Shown: positions 20,408 through 29,742 of the stretch, piece by piece
How positions within the stretch are numbered: position 1 is the first letter of the stretch
Layout of the letters: the number at the start of each line of letters is the position of its first letter
Assembly: GCA_037783545.1 (NCBI GenBank)
Contig: JBBELK010001007.1
Span: 62,001-126,000 of the forward strand
Source: Henricia sp. BOLD:AAB3569
Taxonomy: Eukaryota > Echinodermata > Asteroidea > Spinulosida > Echinasteridae
Direction of reading: 5' to 3'
Length of the DNA stretch: 64,000 nucleotides
Made by a program: the position numbers and the translations under genes
The notes under the pieces: generated by a model
Seen by the model: only the letters and a program-made list of their open reading frames with translations
The model's database searches: none
What the model was told of the DNA's origin: nothing

Positions 20408-23400
20408 CTAATCCAAGTCGCCCTCTAGAAGACAGAGTTTAGCGATAGGACGCTTGGTGGTGCCACTTCGTGTCTTCAGTTCCACCGAGCGGACAAGACC
20501 ATCTGTACCAGGGAAAGTCTTCGTCACACGTGCCAGTGGCCATTGATTGCGAGCAGTGTTGCTGTCCTTTACCAACACGACAGCACCTATCTTGATGTTC
20601 CGTTGAGGCTCGACCCATCTCTGACGTCGTTGTAAGGTCGGAAGGTATTCGGCGATCCAACGATCCCAAAAACTCTGCGCCAGATACTGTACGTGTTTCC
20701 ATCGCCTGCGGTATTTTTCCCTGTCCGTCAGACCTCTCATGGGAACCGGATGACCTGATCTGAGTTTAAGCAGATGACTTGGGGTGAGAGCCTCCAAGTC
20801 ATTGGGGTCGTCAGAAACAGCTGTGATGGGTCGATCATTTATAATGGCTTCGACTTCGCAAAATGTTGTATTCAGCCGTTCGTCGTCTAGAATTTGATCC
20901 TTCAGGAGTGCTCCTAGAACATCCCGTATGTTTCGTATAAGTCGTTCCCAGACTCCACCCATGTGTGAAGCTGTTGGTGGGTTGAAGTGCCATTCCACAC
21001 GATTGACGAGGGAGAATCCATTCAACTTGTTGTCACTTTCCAGTTTGGAGAGGGCTTCTCTAATTTCTTTCTCTCCTCCGACGAAATTGGTGCCGTTGTC
21101 AGAATACACCTTTTCTGGTGTACCTCGTCTTGATGCGAACCTCATGAAAGCGTTCAGGAAAGAATCCGTGTCCAGAGAATGCAGAATTTCAATATGGATT
21201 GCTCTTGTGGTCATGCACGTTAACAGACATCCATAACGTTTCTCTGTGCTTCTGCCACGTTTCACATAAAAGGGCCCGAAGCAGTCAACGCCCACGTAAC
21301 TAAAGGGGGGTTTTCCTGGCGTAACTCTGCATTTAGGAAGATCAGCCATCTGTTGTGTAAGTAGTGTACCATGCAGTCTCTTGCAGACCACACACGCCTT
21401 TAAGGTATTCTTGACCAGGGAACGGGCCTTCGGAATCCAATACCGCTGTCTTACTAGGGACAACACATGTTCCTTTCCTGAATGGCCTGACAAGGTCTCG
21501 TGCACATCACGAACTATCAGAGTTGATACATGATGCTCTTTGGGCAGGATAGCTGGGAATTTCCGATTCTCCTCTATAGGTGCTTGTCTGAGCCTACCAC
21601 CTATCCTCAAAATACAACCGTTGCCGATGAAAGGCACGAGGCTGTAGATTGAGCTCTGCTTTTGAACTGTTGGCCTCCCTTTCTCCAAGTCATGGATCTC
21701 CTGCTCGTAGCTGATGCTTTGCACATATCTTATTATGGCTTGTTCGGCATCATCCATATCTGCTACGGTCAGACGATTTCCATCTGAGAACGACAACGAC
21801 CTGTGGTTGATCAGCCATTTCTTGAAACGTAGAATCCAAGCCACAGCCTTCTTTAATCGGTTCCAACCGGAGAATCCACGTATCAGTTTCTTGAGTGGGT
21901 CGTCCGACGTCATTGTTTCGGCTACATTGGACACTGCAACCTTCTTCACTTCTTTATCTGTCTCCAGGAGATTTAGACCCCGAGGAGTTGCCGGCCAGTG
22001 TTCCACACCTTCCCATAGAAAGTGGGGACCTTTCCTCCACCTTTCTTTGGAGATCATCTGCCGAGCGTCGAGACCCCTTGAAGCATCATCGGCAGGATTC
22101 AGCTCCGTATTGACGTATCGCCACTGACTGGTGGAGGATCCATCATGTATGACCGCGACTCTGTTCGCAACAAATGTATGGAATCGCTTCGAGGTGTTCT
22201 TGATATACTGCAGTACGAGGGTGCTGTCAGTCCAGAAAGTGGACCCAGAGATGGTTATCCTCAGTTCGCGACGGAGCATCTGATCCATCTTTACAGCGAC
22301 CACTGCTGCTGATAGCTCCAGTCTAGGTATCGTCATTGTCTTCAAAGGTGCTAAGCGAGATTTTCCTATCAGGAAACTGCAGTAGATCTCTCCCTTTGCA
22401 TTGACAGATCGAGCATACGACACGCTTCCGTACGCGTCCTTGGAGGCATCCGAAAAGTGATGCAAGTGGCACTTAGCGATCTCTCCGAAGTCAGTAGGCA
22501 CAATGCATCGCTCAACAGCAAACTCGTTTAACAAAGGGAGTTCGTCCACCCACTTCACCCAGTGCGTTTGGGTTTCGACATCTAACGGGTCATCCCAGCT
22601 CTTGTTAGCGATTCGGCATTCATTCTGAAACAGAAGCTTTGCCGTAAGGACGTACGGGCAAAGAAACCCGAGAGGGTCGTACACAGAGCAGATGACGCTA
22701 AGTAAACCTCGTCTGGTTTGACTGCCAAACTTCGGCTTGATATTCACCCCGAGTAAGTCGCTTTCAGTATTCCAGTGGACACCCAAAGCTCTCTCAACAG
22801 GAAGTTGGTCGTGGTCAAGATCGAGGTTCATGACACCTTTGGCTCTCTCTGCTGGTTGTACTGAGTCAATTACTCTTCTTCGGTTGCTGGTCCATTTCGT
22901 CAGCCGAAAGCCACCCTTTGCCAATAGATCGGTCAACTGCTTCACCGTCGTAATTGCTTCGTCTTCAGAATCTAGAGACGTGAGACAGTCATCCACATAG
23001 AAGTTCTCCTTCACTGTAGCGACGACATCATCTTCAAAGTTGTCCATGTTGTCTTCTGCTGTTCTTCTGAGAGCAAAGCTAGCGCAGCTAGGGCTCCACA
23101 CCCCTCCGAACAGGTGTACTGTCATGCGGTACATCTCTGGGCGCTTTATGGTATCGCCGTTAGGCCACCAAAGAAACCTCAATGCATCCCTGTGTTGTTT
23201 CACAACCCGCACCTGATGAAACATCTGTTCCACATCGGCCATAATGGCAACTGGGTGCTCACGGAATCGCATAAGAACGCCAACAAGACGGTTCATCAAA
23301 TCCGGCCCCTGTAACACCATGTCATTTAAAGACTTGCCTTGACTCTTTGCAGCGCAATCAAACACGATCCTCAACTTCTCAGGTTTGTTGGGATTGATGA

Positions 23401-25825
23401 CGCAATGGTGCGGTAGATACCAAGTTCGTCCGGGTGCCGCATCTTGATCTTCGTCTGGTACCTTCTCCGCAAAACCTCGTTCAAGCAAGTTGTCAATCTC
23501 TCGTTTGTATCTGTCCTTAAGTTCAGGATTGCTGGAAAGTCGTTTGCCGAGACTCTTAAGACGCCATTCAGCCATGGGTCTGCTGTCTGCAAGACCTGGG
23601 GGATCCGATTTGAAGGGAATAGCTAGGTGGTAGTGACCATCTTCTAAGTAGATCGACTTATTCCAGATGGTAACTGCCTTCAGATCATCAACTGAAGCCA
23701 TGCGGGAATCATCAGCCAGAGTTCCGCATGTATCTAGCTTCCAGAATCGCTCTACCTGCGACTCGAGACTCCCTTGCACAAAGTTGGAGAATGCCTTGTC
23801 TTCCACCGGCACCTTGCATCCAACTGGACCGTTAATCGTCCATCTCAGGGACGTTCGCACTGCGTAAGGCTCTCCTTCATTTCCGCGCCTTACTTCAAGG
23901 GGTATCAAAACTCCTGGTGCGTCTTGGCCGATCAGTAAAGTTACGCCTTCCTTGGAAACTCTTGGAACTGGAATATCGCTGAGATGTCTGTAACTACCCA
24001 GCTCCTCACGTGTAGCACAGCTATCTCTCAGTGACGGAAATGCTTTTAGTGCAAAGACTCGACGTAGATGAAAGACTTCGTTTCTGCTGCTCTTGACGCC
24101 TGAAATGTCCAGTGCAACTTCTTGTGCGTCCACCTGTGCACTCGTATTGAGGGTGTCCAGGGTAAGGGATAGCGGACAGCCTTGTACATCCAGTGCCTTT
24201 ACCAAGTCCATGGAACAGAAGCTCCTGTTGCTCCCAGGGTCAAGTAGAGCATATGTCCTGATGGGATGACACGAGCCCTTACCTTTCACAAGGACTGCAA
24301 CCACCGGTAAGGCTACTTTAGAATGCTCCTCTCCTCCACTGCATGCAAAACTGGTGGCTCCGACGTCATGGGTAGTTGTAGATTCCTTTGACATGTTCTT
24401 GTCCTCTACACCAGGATTTTTAGTCATGAAAGCATCGTGGAGTAGTCTTGAATGCTTTACCGTACATCCCTTGACGCCACATGCAGCTTGTTCACACATC
24501 CTGGCAAAGTGACGTTTGAAAGTAAGACAGTTGAAGCATAATCTCTTGCTTCGTGCCGTATGTAGGCGTTCTGTTGGCGTCATCATCCGGAAGCTGTTGC
24601 AGTCGACGAGAGAATGCTCCCCTGAGCACAACGGACATTTACTCCTTACGTTGTACATGTAGCCATCAGCACCGCTTCTTTGTTTCGATGAACTCGGAAT
24701 ACCGCTGGTAGTTTGCGAAGGCGCTTTCGTAGCTCGTATGTTAAAATTTGCCCCTTTCTTCGATGTACACGTGGGTCGTTCTCTTCCGCTACGATCTTGT
24801 AACCCATAAACCGGGTCATTGACTTCCCGAGCGGCTTTGCTGATGAATTCCACGAGCGACGAAATATTTGGGTAACGACCTCTTTCTTCCAGGTGCTGCA
24901 CTGCTTTAGAGCGCCACTTCGACTGGAGGAACTGTGGGAGTCTCTTCACTATTAGACTTAGGCTCCTCTTGGTATCAATCTCGTCGAGTTTCTCCATAGC
25001 CTTCAATGCAAGCGCGCAGCCTCTCAAATCATCAGCCATTTTTTGAATGGCCTTGCAGTCTCCTGGCAAGACTCGTGGACCCTCTGTCAGTCGCTGAACC
25101 CAGGTTTCCGAAATTCTGTAGTCATTTCCGAAACGATCTCTGAGTAGCTGTCTTGCCTTTGCGTACCCTTCATCAGGATCCATCATGGCGCAACAACGGA
25201 TGACGTCCATTGCTTCTCCTTCGCAATACTGGAAGAGTCGATTGAGCTTAGCACTGGCTCCTACACTGGCGTTTCCGACGGCTCCATCAAAGCTCTGTAT
25301 GAAAATCCAGTAATCTAGTGGATCGCCATTAAATTTGACAAGTTCACATTTAGGCAGAAGTATTGTGTCGATCATCTGACGCTGCAGATCTGCTACTGGC
25401 GACGCTGATATCGGAACAATTTGCCGATCCAAGTTGTTCGCTGGTGTTTGTGCTTCTTGCTGCAAGCTCACAGCGGGGCTTAGAATGGGAGGATCTTCAT
25501 TGGGAGATAGCTGACCATCTTGAAGCCACTGACGGACCTTGTCCTTCGATGAAAGAGTTTTGTCATCACGCGAAGATTTGCCTTCAAGTTCATCAAGAGC
25601 TTGCTCTTCTGCAACAACTTTATCGAGCTCAACTTGAAGCTTAAGTTCTCTCTTCATCTGTTGCAACTCCAGCTCTTTCTTCTCAATGTCATTAAATTCT
25701 TGCAGACGCTTTGTCTCTGCCAACAACCTAGCCTTTTCCGAAGCGGCTCTGGCTCGAGCGCTGCTGGTCGCGCTTACATGTGTACCGGCCACACTAACAT
25801 GCTTGGACTTATGCGTGCTCGGCAT
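20408..25825 (-). CDS. BEL/Pao Gag-Pol polyprotein, 1,805 aa
   Basis: A single uninterrupted frame encodes all retrotransposition functions. Residues 22-85 are a coiled coil. Residues about 157-340 match the BEL/Pao Gag region (LPKCELVKFNGDPLDYW). Two Cys/His knuckles follow (C397-C400-H404-C409 and C430-C433-H439-C444). The aspartic protease has LLDPGSN with Asp529; Pro replaces the usual Ser or Thr after it. The RT shows VFDCAAK (822-828), ADVEQMFHQ (863-871) and YVDD (943-946). RNase H shows HFSDAS with D1126, WTDS (1198-1201) and NPADDASR. The integrase has H1442-H1448-C1478-C1481 and the D1514, D1576, E1627 triad with 50 residues between the last two. The C-terminal domain typical of the family (WDRWIAEYLPTLQRR) ends the protein. 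Its length is normal for BEL/Pao, and it looks potentially active. Confidence 0.95.
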   Translation of the reverse strand: MPSTHKSKHVSVAGTHVSATSSARARAASEKARLLAETKRLQEFNDIEKKELELQQMKRELKLQVELDKVVAEEQALDELEGKSSRDDKTLSSKDKVRQWLQDGQLSPNEDPPILSPAVSLQQEAQTPANNLDRQIVPISASPVADLQRQMIDTILLPKCELVKFNGDPLDYWIFIQSFDGAVGNASVGASAKLNRLFQYCEGEAMDVIRCCAMMDPDEGYAKARQLLRDRFGNDYRISETWVQRLTEGPRVLPGDCKAIQKMADDLRGCALALKAMEKLDEIDTKRSLSLIVKRLPQFLQSKWRSKAVQHLEERGRYPNISSLVEFISKAAREVNDPVYGLQDRSGRERPTCTSKKGANFNIRATKAPSQTTSGIPSSSKQRSGADGYMYNVRSKCPLCSGEHSLVDCNSFRMMTPTERLHTARSKRLCFNCLTFKRHFARMCEQAACGVKGCTVKHSRLLHDAFMTKNPGVEDKNMSKESTTTHDVGATSFACSGGEEHSKVALPVVAVLVKGKGSCHPIRTYALLDPGSNRSFCSMDLVKALDVQGCPLSLTLDTLNTSAQVDAQEVALDISGVKSSRNEVFHLRRVFALKAFPSLRDSCATREELGSYRHLSDIPVPRVSKEGVTLLIGQDAPGVLIPLEVRRGNEGEPYAVRTSLRWTINGPVGCKVPVEDKAFSNFVQGSLESQVERFWKLDTCGTLADDSRMASVDDLKAVTIWNKSIYLEDGHYHLAIPFKSDPPGLADSRPMAEWRLKSLGKRLSSNPELKDRYKREIDNLLERGFAEKVPDEDQDAAPGRTWYLPHHCVINPNKPEKLRIVFDCAAKSQGKSLNDMVLQGPDLMNRLVGVLMRFREHPVAIMADVEQMFHQVRVVKQHRDALRFLWWPNGDTIKRPEMYRMTVHLFGGVWSPSCASFALRRTAEDNMDNFEDDVVATVKENFYVDDCLTSLDSEDEAITTVKQLTDLLAKGGFRLTKWTSNRRRVIDSVQPAERAKGVMNLDLDHDQLPVERALGVHWNTESDLLGVNIKPKFGSQTRRGLLSVICSVYDPLGFLCPYVLTAKLLFQNECRIANKSWDDPLDVETQTHWVKWVDELPLLNEFAVERCIVPTDFGEIAKCHLHHFSDASKDAYGSVSYARSVNAKGEIYCSFLIGKSRLAPLKTMTIPRLELSAAVVAVKMDQMLRRELRITISGSTFWTDSTLVLQYIKNTSKRFHTFVANRVAVIHDGSSTSQWRYVNTELNPADDASRGLDARQMISKERWRKGPHFLWEGVEHWPATPRGLNLLETDKEVKKVAVSNVAETMTSDDPLKKLIRGFSGWNRLKKAVAWILRFKKWLINHRSLSFSDGNRLTVADMDDAEQAIIRYVQSISYEQEIHDLEKGRPTVQKQSSIYSLVPFIGNGCILRIGGRLRQAPIEENRKFPAILPKEHHVSTLIVRDVHETLSGHSGKEHVLSLVRQRYWIPKARSLVKNTLKACVVCKRLHGTLLTQQMADLPKCRVTPGKPPFSYVGVDCFGPFYVKRGRSTEKRYGCLLTCMTTRAIHIEILHSLDTDSFLNAFMRFASRRGTPEKVYSDNGTNFVGGEKEIREALSKLESDNKLNGFSLVNRVEWHFNPPTASHMGGVWERLIRNIRDVLGALLKDQILDDERLNTTFCEVEAIINDRPITAVSDDPNDLEALTPSHLLKLRSGHPVPMRGLTDREKYRRRWKHVQYLAQSFWDRWIAEYLPTLQRRQRWVEPQRNIKIGAVVLVKDSNTARNQWPLARVTKTFPGTDGLVRSVELKTRSGTTKRPIAKLCLLEGDLD

Positions 25826-26654
25826 AATAACTGCAGTGGAAGTAATACCTAAATAAAACGTGCAAACCTATACGAATATATACACCTCCTTAAAATATGC
25901 CAATGCAATAATTAAATCTAAGAAATGAATATACGGAAAAATGATAAAAAATATCAAGCAGCAATAGGAAACAAAAAAAAAGAAACTTAAAGCTTATTGG
26001 GAATCTAAAATATTAAACAAATGTATAAGGCAAAAAACGGAAGGACTTTGGGGGATTCAAATTTTAGGTGGACTAATTAAAGAAATCCAACCTTGATCCT
26101 GATCGATTAAGGCTCTTAATATTATAGTCCTGGTTCACTCAGTTCTTTCAGATCCTCAATGGAAGCACACTGAGTCCTGCAGCTGAAAGTCTTAAGGAAA
26201 ATCACGGCCTCTGTCTCCGGTCGTCTCAGTTATGGTCGTCGGAAACGGTCCGACCCGGCACGGTAAATCCCGATGGCTAGCTCAAGCTTCTTGGACAGTT
26301 CAAATGCCAATGCTGCTCTCCTTCGGCGAGACTTGTGCAGAAATCACTGGCTAAAGACGCACGGACGATCCAAGATGCGACAGCTATACGCACGCACGTT
26401 GTAGACGACGGCGGCGCATATGTACGTTCAGAAACGGCTTGAACGACGTGTGGAATGCAGATCGGCATTCACTCTCCGAGTCAAAGTCGGCTTGAACGAC
26501 GTGTGGAATGCAGGACGGCATTCACTCTCCGAGTCAAAGTCGGCTTGAACGACGTGTGGAATGCAAGACGGCATTCACTCTCAAAGTCGGCTTGAAGGAC
26601 GTGTGGAATGCAGGACGACATCCACTCTCAAAGTCGACATCAAAGTCATTAAAC
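25826..26654 (-). other. BEL/Pao leader between 5' LTR and Gag-Pol start
   Basis: About 830 bp separate the 5' LTR from the ATG at 25825. The part near the ORF is A-rich; the LTR-proximal part is GC-richer and contains tandem repeats. The primer binding site should lie just inside the LTR (26640-26654 on the plus strand), but I could not match it to a particular tRNA. The packaging signal would be expected here. Confidence 0.6.
26435..26640 (-). repeat. Four tandem ~53-bp repeats in the BEL/Pao leader
   Basis: CGGCTTGAACGACGTGTGGA starts units at 26435, 26488, 26541 and 26588 (periods 53, 53, 47). Each unit contains GGAATGCAG, CGGCATTCACTCTC and TCAAAGTCG blocks. The third-to-fourth step lacks a CCGAG segment. 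Confidence 0.9.
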
Positions 26655-27135
26655 TGTAGAAGTTCTGCCGCCAGTGATTGCGGTTGCTACCAATAATTTA
26701 CGCTCGTCATAAACTCCACCATATACCGGTGTTAACTTAGGTTTAATCTGTGTAACAAACAAACAGAAAACATACAGATCAGCATATCGTTAGCCATAAG
26801 AATATTTACAATAAATCAATGTGAAAGTAATTTTGTCCATTTACAAACATTTAAATGATTAGTTACACTTACGACTTTGCTGGGCCTTCTGGTAGCAGGC
26901 TAACTTCAAATAATGAGTGACGTTGACTAACTCTGTTGTTTCAGCTAGACCAAGGCCAAATTAATAACCTATATAATTTCAAACAGGGGAATTTATTGTT
27001 ATACAAAAGAACAAGAGATGGCGCAGAACGCACAGAGAGCAAAACGCCGCGCCGCGAAGAAACGCGACGCGCAAAGAAACGCGCACGCAAAGATACGCGT
27101 GCGCACCATGCTAAAAAACAGTAAAAGCCTTAACA
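26655..27135 (-). repeat. BEL/Pao 5' LTR (481 bp)
   Basis: It has the same ends as the other LTR (TGTAGAAG ... CCTTAACA on the plus strand). It retains the TAGCAGG and the CG-rich block beginning CAAGAGATGGCGCAG missing from the left LTR, so it is the more complete copy. It probably carries the promoter of the element, read on the minus strand. Confidence 0.93.
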
Positions 27136-27389
27136 CTGCATAAGCAATGAACGAAAGTGTCACATTCTAAGAACAACATTCGATTTTCCTACCGCCGAAG
27201 ACGCGTGCGCGACGAACGCGACTTTCTTTTGCTTGACAACGCGTGATGCGGAGAATGCCATCTCCTTGGCAAAATATATACTCGGCGTTCAAAACTCCGT
27301 ATAACGTTGGCTTCATGAAGACTTCATTCCTGGGCTAGGTTAAATCTATTAAATCCAAATAAACTAGTTAATTTGGAAAGATAACTTAC

Positions 27390-27545
27390 CCTTTCTTTGC
27401 TTTTTGTTGAACTCCATGTCATGAGCACGCCTAGTAAAAAGTGTCGACTTTCTAAACTTTTCGCGAGGAATTATGGGAGTAGACTGGTTAGCAGTCCTTT
27501 TGTTACTTCCTTGAGCGGGTGTAGACTGGTTCCCGTCCACATATT
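27390..27545 (-). CDS. Possible internal exon of an unrecognised minus-strand gene
   Basis: A pyrimidine-rich acceptor (TATTCTCCTGTGTAG on the minus strand) precedes an open stretch of 52 codons (YVDGNQSTPAQGSNKRTANQ onwards). It ends at an excellent donor, AAAGG|GTAAGTTAT. The encoded segment is basic and low in hydrophobics and matches no family I know. An alternative is that the open frame is chance. The BEL/Pao element would lie in the intron downstream of it. Confidence 0.25.
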
Positions 27546-27755
27546 CTACACAGGAGAATATAAGGACAGGTAAAGGGCGCTTCATCTTGATCTGTAATTG
27601 GTCGTCTTTGCGCGTGCGCATTGTATTTTTATATTTAAAAATTGGCCAAGCCCTTTGCTTTAGGCAATGTACTTTATTTACATAATTGGATATGTTCGAC
27701 ACGCACGGCAAAATTTGCGCACTTACTAAATAAAAATTATAATAATAACCACGTG
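27546..27755. other. No gene seen
   Basis: This is mixed-composition sequence upstream of the possible minus-strand exon, with a few CpG-rich words. The frame continues open upstream on the minus strand, but no start or splice structure is convincing. Confidence 0.25.
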
Positions 27756-27775
27756 ACGGGCAGAATTCTGCCCGT
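27756..27775. other. Perfect 20-bp palindrome
   Basis: ACGGGCAGAATTCTGCCCGT is exactly self-complementary. It could be a symmetric protein-binding site or the tip of a small cruciform. It lies about 10 bases before a TGACGTCA site at 27787. Confidence 0.7.
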
Positions 27776-27939
27776 GTGCGGGCGGAATGACGTCAGCTAG
27801 CCAGTCGAACGATATTTTGTTTTCCACCACGAGCGCGTCCATGGCAACCGATGAAAAAGATAGGCGCACTGAGTCAGTACGTCACAGTGTTCCAAACCTG
27901 AATGAAACTTGGAATAAGATGAAGAAACCGGACATGTTC

Positions 27940-28372
27940 CCAATCCCGGATATCCGCGTCCGGGACGCGAAAATTTTTTTTACACCACTGCGAGGGGAGA
28001 ACAATGGGGTTTGTACCTTTTTAGCGTCTTGAGAGGAGACTATATATTAGGTTAGGGTTCAGGGTTAGGGTTTAGGGTTGGTTATTTTAAAGGAATTTAG
28101 GGTTTTGAATACGGTCGGTTTGCAACCAGCTTCGTGGTCTGGTTAGAAGAGAGCTCGACTTGTAATCATGCATGTTTGGGATTTTCCGAAATTTCTCGGT
28201 TTCTTCTTTTTCTCTAATAGTGAGAGTAAGAGTTGTCACTATTTCCAAGATTGTCACTCGAGAAGTGTCAGTCATTGGAAACTTAGACTCTATTCGGGTT
28301 GAAAAATTGGGGTGTACCCCTCGCTGCGGTGTAAATAAAAAACACGCGTCCGGGACTAGATTCCAGGATTGG
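27940..28372. mobile_element. Inverted-repeat element with ~60-bp arms
   Basis: The left arm (27940-28000) contains CCAATCCCGG, GTCCGGGACGCG and TTTTTACACCACTGCGAGGGG. The right arm (28316-28372) carries their complements in reverse order: CCCCTCGCTGCGGTGTAAAT, CGCGTCCGGGAC and CCAGGATTGG. The spacer is about 315 bp and contains the telomere-like run. It may be a MITE or foldback; target duplication not identified. Confidence 0.6.
28047..28080 (+). repeat. Short interstitial telomere-like repeat
   Basis: The run reads as consecutive variants of TTAGGG (TTAGG, TTAGGG, TTCAGGG, TTAGGG, TTTAGGG), with one more TTTAGGG near 28096. TTAGGG is the animal telomere repeat. It lies between the arms of the inverted repeat at 27940-28372. 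Confidence 0.7.
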
Positions 28373-28380
28373 AGCCAAGT

Positions 28381-29173
28381 TATTCCGATTGTGTAGATTT
28401 TATTTTTTATTTTCCCGTCGAAAGGACGATGCGCAACAACTTGGAATCGAATATTTTTTGTACTAAGCAAATGTTTCTTCTAAACAGGAAATTTCCCCTT
28501 ATTAAGCCACGGTGAGAAGCTGTAAACAAATTAGACCATGACACTCAAATTTTTCGTTTCCATTATTTATTTCTAGTATTAATTCCCCCTATTTACAATC
28601 AGCTGATATGGTTATAGAAAACGAGTGTTTTACCCAAGTTCCCATTTCTTTAAATAATGTTTTTACTCTGAAAATCAAATGTGTTTCACTTTCCGAAATA
28701 TCTCTATTGGCATGTTTTGAAAGGCTTTATATTTCATAATTTGTTTGTGTGCCACATTGCAGAATAAAACAGTTTATATCCAAAAAAACACCATCGATTC
28801 CTGGCAACACGGTTGATAATCTTGCCATCCAACTTCACAACAATTTGCATAATGTACATTTTTATTCTTCTTCGTTAAAAAAGACCCATTAGTTTTCATC
28901 CATGGTCACATGACTTGATCAAATGAGCAATAATTGAGATTTTCTGCATATCTCATTGTTGTTCAGTTTTAATACAATAAAACGTATAATTATCTTCAAA
29001 TCGCTGTATTTTGCACAATTTTATTAGGCATTCCGTATTTAAAAAGTGAACCATGATCATCAGAAGACTTCTATGTTTCCTGTTCCTGTTGAGGAAAAAA
29101 AAGATTGTGTAAGCAAGTTGCGGCATGAATTCCATTCATTGGTCGCCACTGAGATGACATGTTAAGTCTATTG
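28381..29173. other. AT-rich stretch, no gene seen
   Basis: I see no coding signal, repeat structure or RNA gene here beyond ordinary AT-rich sequence. Confidence 0.35.
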
Positions 29174-29325
29174 GGCGCTTTCACAGGGGGTCAAAAGGTC
29201 ACAGTCACTATATTGCTTGTCTTCTAGAATGGCAGATAACAATAGAGCCACGTGGGGAAATGCACGTGGCTGCAAGCTGAAAAGCTCTAGTGACCCGTGA
29301 CCTTTTGACCTCCTGTGAAAGCGCC
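29174..29325. mobile_element. 152-bp MITE with 37-bp terminal inverted repeats
   Basis: GGCGCTTTCACAGGGGGTCA at the left is mirrored by the right end, which finishes CCTGTGAAAGCGCC; only two or three mismatches occur over 37 bp. Inside, GCCACGTG and CACGTGGC (29247-29270) form a second perfect hairpin containing two E-box CACGTG palindromes. Flanks TATTG and TATGG may be a degraded target duplication. Confidence 0.8.
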
Positions 29326-29742
29326 TATGGGATTTGGCAGAAGAAGTTGAAGTATTTTCAAGGAAATTGTTTAATGGTTATCACTTGTAAATAAACTTCT
29401 CTTTAAACTATTAGCACTTTTTGGTGATTCCTGAGTCATATTCAGAGGAATAAGTGGCGACCAGTAAACATAATTTTTTGACAAGCGGAGAAGCAAAAAC
29501 ATGGTTTTTTACATTAAATTCAGGTATTTATGACACATTAAATGCATGGATGTTAACAATTCCACGTTAAATGGTATAAAACTGCTAAATTTGTGTACTT
29601 ACAACACAAAGTCTTAGCAGTTTATCGGAAGTAAGTGAAAAATTATTGTAATGTTCCCAAGACTAACATTGGTGGTAAGTTGACTAAGCTGAAGTTTCTT
29701 TAAAGAAAAAGTAAATTAAATCACGTTTGCCATCCAATACCG
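29326..29742. other. AT-rich stretch before the Helitron fragment, no gene seen
   Basis: It contains no recognisable coding sequence. Homology with the second unit begins at about 29743 (matching 45067). Confidence 0.35.

Larger units (their letters stand above)
19785..27135 (-). mobile_element. BEL/Pao LTR retrotransposon, nearly complete
   Basis: Two direct LTRs (TG...CA ends) flank an intact Gag-Pol ORF. The polypurine tract and the leader are in the expected places on the minus strand. CATAA precedes the left LTR at 19780-19784 and occurs at 27139-27143, three bases after the right LTR, so a 5-bp target duplication with three extra bases is likely. LTR lengths differ (424 and 481 bp) mainly because of a deletion in the left one. 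The intact ORF suggests a relatively young insertion. Confidence 0.93.

Noticed and set aside
20928..25852. Several plus-strand frames opposite the BEL/Pao ORF
   Set aside because: They are shadows of the intact 1,805-codon minus-strand frame and show no recognisable protein.
27787..28032. 81-aa plus-strand frame as a first exon
   Set aside because: Part of it lies inside one arm of the inverted repeat, it has no recognised domain and no convincing donor follows. It remains possible but unsupported.
28087..28470. 127-aa minus-strand frame
   Set aside because: It spans the telomere-like flank and the right inverted arm and has no family resemblance, so it is probably chance.
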